From a virus, in IMG/VR virus record IMGVR_UViG_3300035661_001517, positions 1 through 23,820 of that record: DNA of 23,820 bases; one strand, written 5' to 3'. Numbering within the stretch: position 1 is the stretch's first letter; the number at the start of each line of letters is the position of its first letter. Under the pieces are notes generated by a model. That model worked only from the letters and a program-made list of their open reading frames with translations, ran no database searches and had not been told where the DNA came from. The position numbers and the translations under genes were made by a program. Of the stretch, positions 15,215 to 22,070 are shown in pieces.

Positions 15215-17240
15215 TGTTAATCTCCTCTTCTAAGTCTTTACCGTACATATACATACCATCTAGCTCAAAGTTATAATCAGATGTACCATGTTCTATATCG
15301 TCCCAATTTGAACCAACTGCAACATCTACTGGCATAGGCACATCAATTAGTGGTGCATTTTTAATTATTTCAAACCAAGCCGCTTGAGCACACAGTGCAA
15401 CTTTTCTACTAAGCTTAGTATACAAAACTTCATCATCCGGTATATCAAGAATAATACTATCGTGAACCCTATTAGTAATAAAGACTTCAGGATACTTACT
15501 AATAATATATTTATCAACGTAATGCAACCATAGTTTAAATACCTCACTTCCTGTACCTGATACTCTAATATTGTTTAAGTCTGTAACCGTATCAGCTTTG
15601 TATATTCTACCAGATACGGTTGAGTCCATCTTTGTTTGTGACTTACCATTCTTCTCATGCCATAGTTTAATATCACTAAAGATGTCCTTCCAGTTATTAG
15701 CAATCTTTGTAGCTATGTCTGTTTCAAACCAAACACCACCTAATTTACATACTGTTTTCTGAAAGTTTGATATACCTCCTCCATATAGTAAAAGAAAGTT
15801 ACACTGTTTAGCAATAAACCTAGGGGATATACCATCTGGTAGTTGTGACAGGTCCTCTTTACTAAGGTTAAGATTATTACCTACAAAGGTGTGTAGGTCA
15901 ATACCTTCCTTAAGTGACTTGTACATATTCATTTCAGGCAAGGCCGCACATATAATCCTTAACTCAACTTGAGCAAAATCTGAATATAATAACTTTCTAC
16001 CATTACCTTTAGGATGACCCCACATACTTTTCATAGTTCGTGGATACTGTGAAAGGTTCTCATTATCAACCTGTATCCTACCATTAATAGCGTGAGGTGA
16101 GAATGTGCCCCTTATCCTTGATATACCTTGTAAGTCAACTTTAATTGCTTTAAGTGCTCTATCTGCAAAGTTTAATCTTTTTAAAGCTTTACGTTTTTCA
16201 TTTATAAGTTTTGCATAGTTCATAACTTCTGGACCGTGAAGGTAACTATTCTCAATGTAATAAACTAACACTCTGTTACTTCTAGGTAAATCAATACTTT
16301 TAAGAACAGGTTTTGAATTTCCAAATTCTTTTGTAACTACAGATAATGTACCATCATCTATACCCTTTTTAAGAGCTGCTGCCCAACTACCATTAGTCAT
16401 AGTAATTCTTTGTTCAAGACCTGTTAAACCATCTGGTCTTGCCTGAATAATAGTTAGTGCTTCTTCATCAGAAGACAACACTGTACCAAGTAATTTTCTA
16501 ACCTGGATATAACTGTTTACATTAAACCCATTAGGTAATTGTTTGTCTATCTCAGCAATCTTCAAATAGTCCTTGTTTTGTAAGTCAGTTAATCTGTCTA
16601 AGTCAACAGCTAAACCTAACTCATCAGTTTGAATATGCTCTATGGTTAATTTGTCAAGTATATAGACAAAGTTATTAGTCATATGCTTAACTCTATTCCA
16701 TAACTTAGGTAAGTCATAAACATCTGTAGCTGCATATAGGTACTGAGTTTGTGTTATATCCTTTAGACCTTCTGGTCCTTCAATATAGTTACCTTTAACC
16801 ATAATACGTTCAAAAGACATCTGTAATTGTTTCTTAACTAAACCTTCTGTTTCATAAGGATCTTCACCTATTACTTTTGTTAAACATTCATCAAGTGAAT
16901 ATTTTTGCCACTCAGGACAGGCTAACCTTGATAGATAAAATGTATCATCCCATTGTTCTGGAATCTTAAATGTTTCTGGTATGTCTTTTCTAAAACATCC
17001 AAAGTCATAAGTTAGGTTATGTCCCACTAGATGGTATGAACTAATAACACTCCATAACACAGTTAGGTTAGTATTTACAGTATCAAATATTAAGGCAAAA
17101 GGCCAGTCCTCTTGATATAGTTGAACTAATCTTATTTGACTACCTAGTTTACTTGTTTCAGTATCCAGGAATAAACTTTTATCAGTCTGTAGTTGTTTAA
17201 CCAACTCAGGAATTGTACCCAGTTTATATATGTTTCTCAT
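15207..17240 (-). CDS. Family A DNA polymerase with 3'-5' proofreading (677 aa)
   Basis: Replicative polymerase of the T7/Pol I type. The exonuclease domain has D-T-E-T (26-29), H-N-L-T-Y-D-F (74-80) and Y-A-A-T-D (169-173), so proofreading looks intact. Motif A is D-F-A-Q-V-E-L-R (421-428) with Asp421. Motif B is R-F-I-A-K-Q-C-N-F (474-482) followed by L-L-L-Y-G-G-G. Motif C is V-H-D-S-I (592-596). Phe482 sits where T7 polymerase has Tyr526, as in E. coli Pol I. The usual T-G-R motif before motif A is degenerate (N-G-R-I-Q-V-D-N). There is no 5' nuclease domain; that function is the separate neighbouring gene. Start 17240 follows A-AGG-CTTAAA, a junction repeated at the gene upstream. Confidence 0.93.
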   Translation of the reverse strand: MRNIYKLGTIPELVKQLQTDKSLFLDTETSKLGSQIRLVQLYQEDWPFALIFDTVNTNLTVLWSVISSYHLVGHNLTYDFGCFRKDIPETFKIPEQWDDTFYLSRLACPEWQKYSLDECLTKVIGEDPYETEGLVKKQLQMSFERIMVKGNYIEGPEGLKDITQTQYLYAATDVYDLPKLWNRVKHMTNNFVYILDKLTIEHIQTDELGLAVDLDRLTDLQNKDYLKIAEIDKQLPNGFNVNSYIQVRKLLGTVLSSDEEALTIIQARPDGLTGLEQRITMTNGSWAAALKKGIDDGTLSVVTKEFGNSKPVLKSIDLPRSNRVLVYYIENSYLHGPEVMNYAKLINEKRKALKRLNFADRALKAIKVDLQGISRIRGTFSPHAINGRIQVDNENLSQYPRTMKSMWGHPKGNGRKLLYSDFAQVELRIICAALPEMNMYKSLKEGIDLHTFVGNNLNLSKEDLSQLPDGISPRFIAKQCNFLLLYGGGISNFQKTVCKLGGVWFETDIATKIANNWKDIFSDIKLWHEKNGKSQTKMDSTVSGRIYKADTVTDLNNIRVSGTGSEVFKLWLHYVDKYIISKYPEVFITNRVHDSIILDIPDDEVLYTKLSRKVALCAQAAWFEIIKNAPLIDVPMPVDVAVGSNWDDIEHGTSDYNFELDGMYMYGKDLEEEINND

Positions 17241-17252
17241 TTTAAGCCTTAT
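17237..17252 (-). repeat. Repeated 16-bp gene junction, copy 1 (before polymerase gene)
   Basis: On the - strand this reads ATAAGGCTTAAAATGA and holds the last codons of the Gp49-family gene, its TAA, the AAGG ribosome site and the ATG of the polymerase. The same 16 bases with one change occur at 17496-17511. Both preceding proteins end in K-A-stop. Confidence 0.6.
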
Positions 17253-17499
17253 TTAGTTTATCTTTTAGAAGATAGTATTCCAACTCCCAGATCTGTTGTT
17301 TAGCATTCTCATAAGCCATTCTTTTAACTATTGTCTCATAAAAACTTTTTCTAGAATCTGCAACTGCCTTCCCTATAACAACAAAGTTATTTTTTAATAC
17401 CATAGCACATACAATAGTTGTAGTACCAGGAACTAGCCAATAGTCTACATATTTTATAATACTATTAATATATTCAGGAGTAAGTCCTGTCTCATTCAT
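17242..17499 (-). CDS. Gp49-family phage protein (85 aa)
   Basis: The product matches the phage Gp49-like family: T-I-V-C-A-M-V-L-K-N-N-F-V-V-I-G (about 28-43), then a D-S-x-x-S-F-Y-E-T helix and the hallmark A-Y-E-N-A-K-Q-Q-I-W-E-L-E-Y-Y-L-L-K (about 62-79). Function is unknown; members are small, widespread phage and prophage proteins. I choose ATG 17499, 1 bp after the MazG-like stop, because AAGG lies six bases upstream in the junction also used by the polymerase gene and because family members begin about here. The longer in-frame ATG at 17538 would add 13 residues inside the MazG-like gene. Confidence 0.8.
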   Translation of the reverse strand: MNETGLTPEYINSIIKYVDYWLVPGTTTIVCAMVLKNNFVVIGKAVADSRKSFYETIVKRMAYENAKQQIWELEYYLLKDKLNKA

Positions 17500-17511
17500 C
17501 TTAAGCCTTAT
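17496..17511 (-). repeat. Repeated 16-bp gene junction, copy 2 (before Gp49-family gene)
   Basis: On the - strand this reads ATAAGGCTTAAGATGA, identical to the copy at 17237-17252 at 15 of 16 positions. It contains the end and TAA of the MazG-like gene, an AAGG ribosome site and the ATG at 17499, and so decides the start chosen for the Gp49-family gene. Confidence 0.6.
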
Positions 17512-17854
17512 CTGCTCTTTGTTGAGCTTGTTTATCACTATAAGTATTTTCGTGATATCTTTTGTTAAGTTTTTCTATATTACATTGTAGTATCGAGTCT
17601 CTTGTAATACTGAGATAACCCCTTAATCCAGCTAAGTAAAACTCTACATCACCCAATTCTTCAATAATATTTTCTAAATCAAGTTCTTTGTTATAGATAC
17701 AATATTTTTTAATAGCATCTAATAGTTCTCCTGCCTCACCTGATATGCCAACAGTCATATGTAATAAATGGGCTTTTTCCGGTGTTAGTGTTTCAATAAT
17801 AGCCTCTCCTGGTTTAACTAAGTTCATAACAAACTCACCGTATTTTTCTTTCAT
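17501..17854 (-). CDS. MazG-like nucleotide pyrophosphohydrolase (117 aa)
   Basis: Hydrolyses NTPs or dNTPs to monophosphates. The metal-binding motif of the all-alpha fold is visible as G-E-A-G-E-L-L-D-A-I-K-K (39-50) and E-E-L-G-D-V-E-F-Y (65-73), giving the Glu40, Glu43, Glu66 and Asp69 set. The C-terminal N-I-E-K-L-N-K-R-Y (about 92-100) is the usual ending helix. The size is that of single-domain phage MazG proteins. It overlaps thyX by 4 bp (ATGA). Together with thyX and the dATP/dGTP diphosphohydrolase-like gene it points to dNTP pool control. Degradation of the alarmone ppGpp has been suggested for some phage MazG proteins, but nothing here decides that. Confidence 0.85.
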   Translation of the reverse strand: MKEKYGEFVMNLVKPGEAIIETLTPEKAHLLHMTVGISGEAGELLDAIKKYCIYNKELDLENIIEELGDVEFYLAGLRGYLSITRDSILQCNIEKLNKRYHENTYSDKQAQQRADKA

Positions 17855-18603
17855 ATCTTTACCTTTCTGTATAATTCTGGTTGGTGTATGCTAAGTAGTT
17901 TTAACATAGCAAAAGCTAAGTCTTGAATTTCTTTTTGAGCGTGAGCGTCACAACGTAATTTAAAGAAGTTTTTTAGTCCTTCTGTACTTCCCATCATATA
18001 GAACTCTGTGTAAGTTGTTTGAGGCATTAATCTTGAAGCAACCTGTGTTTCATAGCCTTGTTTACTAACTGAGTCATAGGTCCTATTAAATGCTTTTACC
18101 CAATCATTCTGATGTGCTGCATCTTTGGAGAAGTTTTCTGGAAACCAGAACTCAAATTTTACTTTACTTCCTTTTGTGTAACGTCTACTCATTTCTAAAT
18201 AACTAAATGCTCTGTGACGCATAAACTGTGCTCTTACAAACATTGGTACTTTAATCCTAAAACAAGAAATGTTTTCCTTATGCTCAATTATACTCTGGTC
18301 ATCTGAATATCTATTTTCATATTCATCTGGAGAATTTCTCATTGAGTTTTCTATGTTAGTTAATGGGTTTCTAATAAATTCCCATAAACTTTCGTGCTTA
18401 ATAGACTTCATACGTTCATATAAGGCCTCAGGATTTTTTGCTTTTTCATTTCCATAAGCTAATGAAGCAATGGTTGTAACAGTCCAAATTCTTTGGTCTT
18501 CAGATGTATTTGCTCGTGAAGCGTCGTATAGTTTAACATAACCAATATTGTCGTTGTAAAGTGGTTCAAAATCTAGTTTAATAAACTTATTTTCTTCCAT
18601 CAT
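17851..18603 (-). CDS. thyX: Flavin-dependent thymidylate synthase (250 aa)
   Basis: Makes dTMP from dUMP using FAD, NADPH and methylene-tetrahydrofolate. The ThyX signature RHRxxSxxxxSRRY is complete as R-H-R-A-F-S-Y-L-E-M-S-R-R-Y (129-142). His70 in I-K-H-E-S-L-W-E-F and the Q-F-M segment before the signature also fit. The C-terminal half has L-M-P-Q-T-T-Y (about 192-198) and R-C-D-A-H-A-Q-K-E-I (about 217-226) typical of the family. Length is normal. ATG 18603 overlaps the previous stop (ATGATG); the second ATG at 18600 is equally placed for the AAGG site, so the start is uncertain by one codon. Confidence 0.95.
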   Translation of the reverse strand: MMEENKFIKLDFEPLYNDNIGYVKLYDASRANTSEDQRIWTVTTIASLAYGNEKAKNPEALYERMKSIKHESLWEFIRNPLTNIENSMRNSPDEYENRYSDDQSIIEHKENISCFRIKVPMFVRAQFMRHRAFSYLEMSRRYTKGSKVKFEFWFPENFSKDAAHQNDWVKAFNRTYDSVSKQGYETQVASRLMPQTTYTEFYMMGSTEGLKNFFKLRCDAHAQKEIQDLAFAMLKLLSIHQPELYRKVKI

Positions 18604-18962
18604 TTATTTTCCTTTAAGTGTTCTGGAAAAGTACCATCAAATTTAGCGCAACAATCCCACTCGTGTAATCCATAACTATAAAACTTTTTAGACTTTGGAG
18701 TTATAATAATTTTAGCTAAGTTTAAACTATTACTGTCACCCTTATTCCAAAACCAACACCATTCACCTTCTTGTGGTTCCCATACTTCTATTAGGTTATA
18801 ACTAGAACCTAGGATACTTTTTCCCTCTTCTGTAAAATATGCTATGGACCCATCATCACGCATTCCAATAACTGGATATACAGAGTCACTAGGTCTATCT
18901 GTACATAATATTCTAGTGGGTTTTCCATGGGAGGTATATTTCTTTTTCATATCTATTTTCAT
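18600..18962 (-). CDS. Hypothetical phage protein (120 aa)
   Basis: No function recognised. The first half reads as a small beta-rich unit (Y-P-V-I-G-M-R-D-D-G-S-I-A-Y-F-T) ending in a hydrophobic strand (S-Y-N-L-I-E-V). The second half has several Trp, G-E-W-C-W-F-W-N near 66-73, and ends in an E-W-D-C-C-A-K-F-D-G-T-F-P-E-H-L-K motif. Patterns with a tryptophan-rich strand and a closing P-E-H-L-K recur in small phage proteins of unknown role. ATG 18962 is chosen over ATG 18950 because AAGGAG precedes it at five-base spacing. A hairpin sits just upstream at 18986-19009. Confidence 0.7.
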   Translation of the reverse strand: MKIDMKKKYTSHGKPTRILCTDRPSDSVYPVIGMRDDGSIAYFTEEGKSILGSSYNLIEVWEPQEGEWCWFWNKGDSNSLNLAKIIITPKSKKFYSYGLHEWDCCAKFDGTFPEHLKENK

Positions 18963-18985
18963 CTTCTCTCCTTCTTAGAGTTAAG

Positions 18986-19009
18986 TAGCTACCAATATCC
19001 TGGTAGCTA
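18986..19009. terminator. 9-bp perfect hairpin between two genes
   Basis: TAGCTACCA (18986-18994) pairs perfectly with TGGTAGCTA (19001-19009) around a six-base loop. It lies in the 51 bp gap just after the stop at 19014 of the leftward gene. No T-run follows on the - strand, so it may be a leaky terminator, an RNA-processing site or an mRNA-stabilising stem. A T-rich stretch follows some bases later on the + strand only. Confidence 0.45.
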
Positions 19010-19013
19010 GTAG

Positions 19014-19496
19014 TTATATTTTTGGGCTTTTAACTTCTGGTCTTGTGTCTGGTTTAGCTGCCTCAGTAGGTAGTTTACCCTCAAGACCATCAACTTTTGC
19101 TTTAAGCTGTTTTATAACATCATTAGGAACATTTTGAATAAAGATATTCCAGTGAAAGTATTTAACTTTCTTTCCTTTGTAAGTATCACCTCTACGAATA
19201 TGACTTTCTAGTCTTGCAACTTGACCAATGTTCCAGTTGCCTTCTTCAATATCAGCCTGTAGGATTGATTTAGGAATAAAACTTACTGGTTTTGCTGTCT
19301 CAACTATATCCTCAACTGTTTTTGCATTAAGGTCTAATTGTAACCCATTACAAACCATAAATTGTCCATCATCACCAGTTATCATAGGTGTCTCAACAAG
19401 ATAAAACCCAATAGATGAACCAACTTCTGGAGTTAATTCTTCCAGTTTTCCCTGAGCATAAATTCCTGAATTTTCTACTTTTCTTTCTTCAAACAT
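19014..19496 (-). CDS. Hypothetical protein, possible DNA-replication accessory (160 aa)
   Basis: No family is recognised with confidence. Residues 1-35 are acidic, followed by alternating beta-like segments: I-G-F-Y-L-V-E-T-P (about 29-37), V-S-F-I-P-K-S-I (about 71-78), then an aromatic strand V-K-Y-F-H-W-N-I-F-I (about 110-119). The C-terminal tail is Lys/Pro/Glu-rich. Beta-rich core plus flexible charged tail and its place in the replication region would suit a single-stranded DNA-binding protein, but its tail is not the acidic tip of SSB, so this is only a guess. It is the first gene after the AT-rich gap, with AAGGA before ATG 19496, and is probably the first gene read from the candidate promoter there. 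Confidence 0.65.
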   Translation of the reverse strand: MFEERKVENSGIYAQGKLEELTPEVGSSIGFYLVETPMITGDDGQFMVCNGLQLDLNAKTVEDIVETAKPVSFIPKSILQADIEEGNWNIGQVARLESHIRRGDTYKGKKVKYFHWNIFIQNVPNDVIKQLKAKVDGLEGKLPTEAAKPDTRPEVKSPKI

Positions 19497-19519
19497 AACT
19501 TATCCTTTCAAGATAATTA

Positions 19520-19540
19520 ATAGTAACTCCTAGTTACTAT
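19520..19540. promoter_or_regulatory. Hairpin just upstream of the 19496 start
   Basis: ATAGTAACT (19520-19528) and AGTTACTAT (19532-19540) form a perfect 9 bp stem with a three-base loop, 23 bp before ATG 19496. On the - strand the loop and right arm carry an AGGAG-like sequence that would be partly hidden in the stem. It could be a 5' mRNA stabiliser or a translational operator; neither is proven. Confidence 0.4.
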
Positions 19541-19580
19541 AGGACTGTGGGTTACCTGCCCATCAGTAAATGTCTACCAT

Positions 19581-19636
19581 AAACACTTATTAAACCCATT
19601 TTAAATTTTTGTTATAGGTTTAATAAACATTTATTA
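19581..19636. repeat. Two direct repeats AAACA(C/T)TTATTA
   Basis: AAACACTTATTA at 19581-19592 and AAACATTTATTA at 19625-19636 match at 11 of 12 bases and both lead, after zero or two A, into CCC. Iteron-like spacing of 44 bp; only two copies are visible, so chance in AT-rich DNA cannot be excluded. Confidence 0.35.
19587..19626. repeat. 10-bp inverted repeat
   Basis: TTATTAAACC (19587-19596) and GGTTTAATAA (19617-19626) are exact reverse complements separated by 20 bp of AT-rich sequence. It could form a stem in the leader transcript or be a binding site for a dimeric protein at the origin. Confidence 0.5.
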
Positions 19637-19641
19637 CCCAT

Positions 19642-19650
19642 ATTATATCA
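19642..19650 (-). promoter_or_regulatory. Extended -10 promoter element, leftward
   Basis: The - strand reads TGATATAAT, a perfect TGnTATAAT extended -10. No good -35 lies at the usual distance, which an extended -10 can tolerate. Transcription would start near 19635 and read the 19014-19496 gene and then the replication and deazaguanine genes, with a leader of about 140 bases that holds the two hairpins described here. In AT-rich DNA such a match can arise by chance. Confidence 0.4.
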
Positions 19651-19727
19651 TTATAATATTAATTTGACCTTAAATTATTGTAAATTTTCATTAATTAATT
19701 GAATGTAATACCTCACAAACCACACAT

Positions 19728-19810
19728 AAACCGGTCAAATTTTGATTATTTAATACAAAAGGTATAAATGTATTGATTGTATTTTAAAATTGAATTTTAA
19801 CCGGTTTTAG
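19728..19810. repeat. Pair of AAACCGGT boxes in inverted order
   Basis: AAACCGGTCAAA (19728-19739) and, on the other strand, AAACCGGTTAAA (right copy around 19797-19808) agree at 11 of 12 positions. Each contains the palindrome ACCGGT, a GC-rich island in otherwise AT-rich DNA, and the copies are about 65 bp apart. They could be binding sites for an initiator or repressor. Confidence 0.45.
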
Positions 19811-19814
19811 TAAA

Positions 19815-20990
19815 CTAAATATATAAGGTTTTCTTAGCCCTACTTATGGCCACATACATTAATCTAGCATAGTTCTCATAGTAACCATTCATTATACTTT
19901 TCTGTATATCCTCTTTATCAACAAATACCCTATCAAACTCTTGACCTTGAGCTTTATGGACTGTGGAGGCAAAACTATAGTCCATAGTATATGCTCTATT
20001 TAGTGCATAAACGTGTGAAAACTTACTTCTGTCTTTTAAAGCTTTTTGTTCTGCATCTTTGTGGACTATACTTGATTTTCCTATACCAACTATAACGGGA
20101 ATTGTTTTACCTTCAACTAGGATAAAGTCAATATCCTTATGTAATAATGCTTGTAAACTGGCTTCCAAGAAGCGTTTGTTTATTGAACTATTCTGTAGAA
20201 TTAGGTCATTATTCTCATAGGCTACCTTTAAGTCAGATAATGTAGGGTTTATAAATTCCTCAACTATAACAGTGTCATTTACTCCTATCTGAACTTCCTG
20301 TCCAACATATGATTTTATACCTAAATGTTTAGCTATTTTCTTATTCCAATCACCTACTTCTTTATTGGTGTAACCTAATAGTTTATCGCCTAACTTAAAC
20401 TCTTTTATGTCCAGTGGTTTAATGTTAGTTGAATAGTCTATTGATAAGTCATCGACGGAATTATCTTGCATATATTCCACAAACTTTGTATAGGCTTTAA
20501 CTATGTCTACTGACTCACTCCTATGCTGAGTTGTTAGATTTGTAGTAAGGTGTTTATCAGGTATAATTTGATAGCCTTTAACAGGTAGAAGTTGGTATGG
20601 ATCCATAAAAAGGTATAGAAATAACTTAGTATTAGCCTGCTCCTCAATATCCTCCAATTTTGATACTAATTGTAGAAAATGCTCCTCATTTATCATACCT
20701 GCCTCATCTATAACTATATGTGTATACTCACCAATGGGCTTATCAAGATTAGCTAATGTTCTAATACCACCTCTTGTTGTAGCATTCTCATTTATCCTAG
20801 GTATAAGGCCTAAAAGAGAGTGGATTGTCTTTAACTCAATACTACCCCTGTACTCTTTTCTTAATCTTTCAAGTGCTTTATGTGTTGGTGCTAATACTAC
20901 TGTTGTCTTAGGTGGTAATGTAGGTAGAAGTTTTAACAACTCAGTTGATTTTCCTGTACCAGCATAACCTGTGGTGTATTTTATTTCCAA
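19815..20990 (-). CDS. SF1 DNA helicase, Dda/RecD-like (391 aa)
   Basis: A 5'-3' type superfamily 1 helicase similar in plan to T4 Dda. Motif I is G-Y-A-G-T-G-K-S-T (8-16), motif Ia is A-P-T-H-K-A (33-38), motif II is V-I-D-E-A-G (92-97) and motif III is M-D-P-Y-Q-L-L-P-V (128-136), where most relatives have G-D. Motif V is S-T-V-H-K-A-Q-G-Q-E-F (about 342-352), and motif VI is Y-V-A-I-S-R-A-K (about 378-385). It probably helps replication start, fork restart or protein displacement. The start is a TTG at 20990, supported by AAGGAG at 20996-21001 with a five-base gap and a 10 bp overlap with the upstream gene. The AT-rich gap follows its stop. Confidence 0.88.
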   Translation of the reverse strand: MEIKYTTGYAGTGKSTELLKLLPTLPPKTTVVLAPTHKALERLRKEYRGSIELKTIHSLLGLIPRINENATTRGGIRTLANLDKPIGEYTHIVIDEAGMINEEHFLQLVSKLEDIEEQANTKLFLYLFMDPYQLLPVKGYQIIPDKHLTTNLTTQHRSESVDIVKAYTKFVEYMQDNSVDDLSIDYSTNIKPLDIKEFKLGDKLLGYTNKEVGDWNKKIAKHLGIKSYVGQEVQIGVNDTVIVEEFINPTLSDLKVAYENNDLILQNSSINKRFLEASLQALLHKDIDFILVEGKTIPVIVGIGKSSIVHKDAEQKALKDRSKFSHVYALNRAYTMDYSFASTVHKAQGQEFDRVFVDKEDIQKSIMNGYYENYARLMYVAISRAKKTLYI

Positions 20991-21430
20991 TTTAACTCCT
21001 TTATTCTATCTCTATAACCAGGACTACTTTTTAGTAACTGTGGGTGCATTTTCAATATTAATTCCTCTGCCCATTGCAGGAATAACTTATGGGTTCCAGA
21101 TATAGGCCTTGGTAAGGTGTAGTCCCTTCTTTTAAACAAATCCTTGGCCAGAAAGGACTTCCACTTTCTACTATCATCAACCTCTGTTAGAAGTTCTATT
21201 AACTCTACATCATTAAGGCCTACTGCATAATTAAAGTAGTAGTAATAGTCCTGGCCCACTTCAATTAGGTCTATATTTTCCTCTACATCTTTAAGATACT
21301 TATCCTCATCAATGTAATGTCTACTACCTTGTGATACAAGGAAACTATCATTTACCCTCATTACATAGCTATGTAGAGTATTAATATTTATGCCATACTT
21401 TAAACTAAACTCTTTAAGGGACAAGAGCAT
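20981..21430 (-). CDS. Helix-turn-helix protein of unknown role (149 aa)
   Basis: Residues 4-30 resemble an excisionase/MerR-like winged helix-turn-helix: L-K-E-F-S-L-K-Y-G-I-N-I-N-T-L-H-S-Y-V, followed by a basic wing with S-R-H-Y-I-D-E-D-K-Y-L (about 36-46). The middle is acidic with a run of four Tyr. The C-terminus is basic (L-F-K-R-R-D-Y-T-L-P-R-P and a final lysine-rich helix). It may bind DNA as a regulator or as a replication accessory such as a helicase loader, but no family is recognised. The gene starts 1 bp after the stop of the upstream gene with a weak ribosome site, and overlaps the helicase gene. Confidence 0.6.
   Translation of the reverse strand: MLLSLKEFSLKYGININTLHSYVMRVNDSFLVSQGSRHYIDEDKYLKDVEENIDLIEVGQDYYYYFNYAVGLNDVELIELLTEVDDSRKWKSFLAKDLFKRRDYTLPRPISGTHKLFLQWAEELILKMHPQLLKSSPGYRDRIKELNWK
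20996..21001 (-). promoter_or_regulatory. Shine-Dalgarno deciding a TTG start
   Basis: AAGGAG on the - strand lies five bases before TTG 20990, with no in-frame ATG nearby that would keep the start of the Walker A strand. It therefore supports a non-ATG start for the Dda-like helicase. Confidence 0.65.
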
Positions 21431-21431
21431 T

Positions 21432-21632
21432 TTAGTTATCTAAGTCAATAGACTCTAGTACCATACTTTGGTTTCTTAAAGTTAGGTTCTGCCTAAGTAG
21501 ATTATTAGTAATTACTAAATTACTGTAATCTTTTTCCATAACATCAAGCCTTACTAGCAAATCCTGGACAGCACCTGCTTTTATTGTAAGCATATCAGTC
21601 GGTTTAAGATCCATTAGGTCTGTCTTTGTCAT
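21432..21632 (-). CDS. Small hypothetical protein (66 aa)
   Basis: Short, mainly helical product rich in Leu and Asp, with heptad-like spacing (L-L-V-R-L-D-V-M-E-K-D-Y-S-N-L) that suggests a coiled coil. No Cys and no membrane segment. It overlaps the upstream small gene by 4 bp (ATGA) and ends 1 bp before the HTH gene. This coupling is the main evidence that it is real. Function unknown. Confidence 0.55.
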   Translation of the reverse strand: MTKTDLMDLKPTDMLTIKAGAVQDLLVRLDVMEKDYSNLVITNNLLRQNLTLRNQSMVLESIDLDN

Positions 21633-21826
21633 ATTAGATCCAGAATATATTCTTTGTAGTCTATGTCATAGTCCTCATATGAGTTTGCTATTTCTTTAAT
21701 AGAATCTATTGATGAGCTAATTAATGAGATATAGTTTTGTATATCTTTCTCAAACTGTTCTAATGCCTTCTCCGCTTTTTCTTCTCTTTTGTAATACTCA
21801 TTCAAACAATATTCATTATAATCCAT
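21629..21826 (-). CDS. Small acidic coiled-coil protein (65 aa)
   Basis: Very acidic and Tyr/Glu-rich, with a predicted long helix R-E-E-K-A-E-K-A-L-E-Q-F-E-K-D-I (about 14-29) and an acidic tail D-Y-D-I-D-Y-K-E-Y. Small acidic phage proteins of this sort often inhibit host nucleic-acid-binding proteins by mimicking DNA, but that is a guess here. AAGGAG precedes ATG 21826, which lies 11 bp inside the upstream gene. Confidence 0.55.
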   Translation of the reverse strand: MDYNEYCLNEYYKREEKAEKALEQFEKDIQNYISLISSSIDSIKEIANSYEDYDIDYKEYILDLI

Positions 21827-22070
21827 AACTATTCTCCTTAATTTTTTTAAGTGCTTCTAATCTAGCCAATCTTTTTGTTTCTCTTGACCTTAGGTCATTT
21901 GTTAGGTATTTAACTGCCTCATCATATCTTACTGTTCTTTGTGTTGAGTTAAAACTTGAACTTGCTCTTAATAATGTTATTGGGCAACCCAAAGCACTTA
22001 ATCTCTCAAGTATATTATGCCACTCCTTAATAGTTATAACTTGTATTGCTAATGTCTTATTTATTCTCAT
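21816..22070 (-). CDS. Small basic hypothetical protein (84 aa)
   Basis: Basic and helical: a central S-S-S-F-N-S-T-Q-R-T-V-R-Y-D-E-A segment and a C-terminal Arg/Lys-rich helix (R-S-R-E-T-K-R-L-A-R-L-E-A-L-K-K). The start is ATG 22070, since GGGAGAAG precedes it at good spacing; the frame is open to ATG 22100, but that part overlaps the secreted-protein gene by 44 bp and lacks a ribosome site. Possibly nucleic-acid-binding. No family recognised. Confidence 0.55.
   Translation of the reverse strand: MRINKTLAIQVITIKEWHNILERLSALGCPITLLRASSSFNSTQRTVRYDEAVKYLTNDLRSRETKRLARLEALKKIKENSYGL

Larger units (their letters stand above)
19497..19814. other. AT-rich gene-free region with repeats, possible origin/promoter region
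   Basis: This 318 bp stretch is the only long gene-free segment and is more AT-rich than its flanks. It holds several structures listed separately: a 9 bp hairpin near the downstream gene, a 10 bp inverted repeat, two AAACA(C/T)TTATTA direct repeats, a pair of ACCGGT-centred boxes and an extended -10 promoter on the - strand. It separates the Dda-like helicase gene from a leftward gene block. Such clusters of repeats in AT-rich DNA near helicase and polymerase genes fit a replication origin and/or main regulatory region. No reading frame here looks coding. Confidence 0.55.

Noticed and set aside
19528-19545. T7-promoter-like sequence on the + strand ending in TTACTATAG
   Set aside because: The last seven bases match the T7 consensus, but the match comes from the hairpin arm, it points against the local genes, and no phage RNA polymerase gene or second copy is seen.
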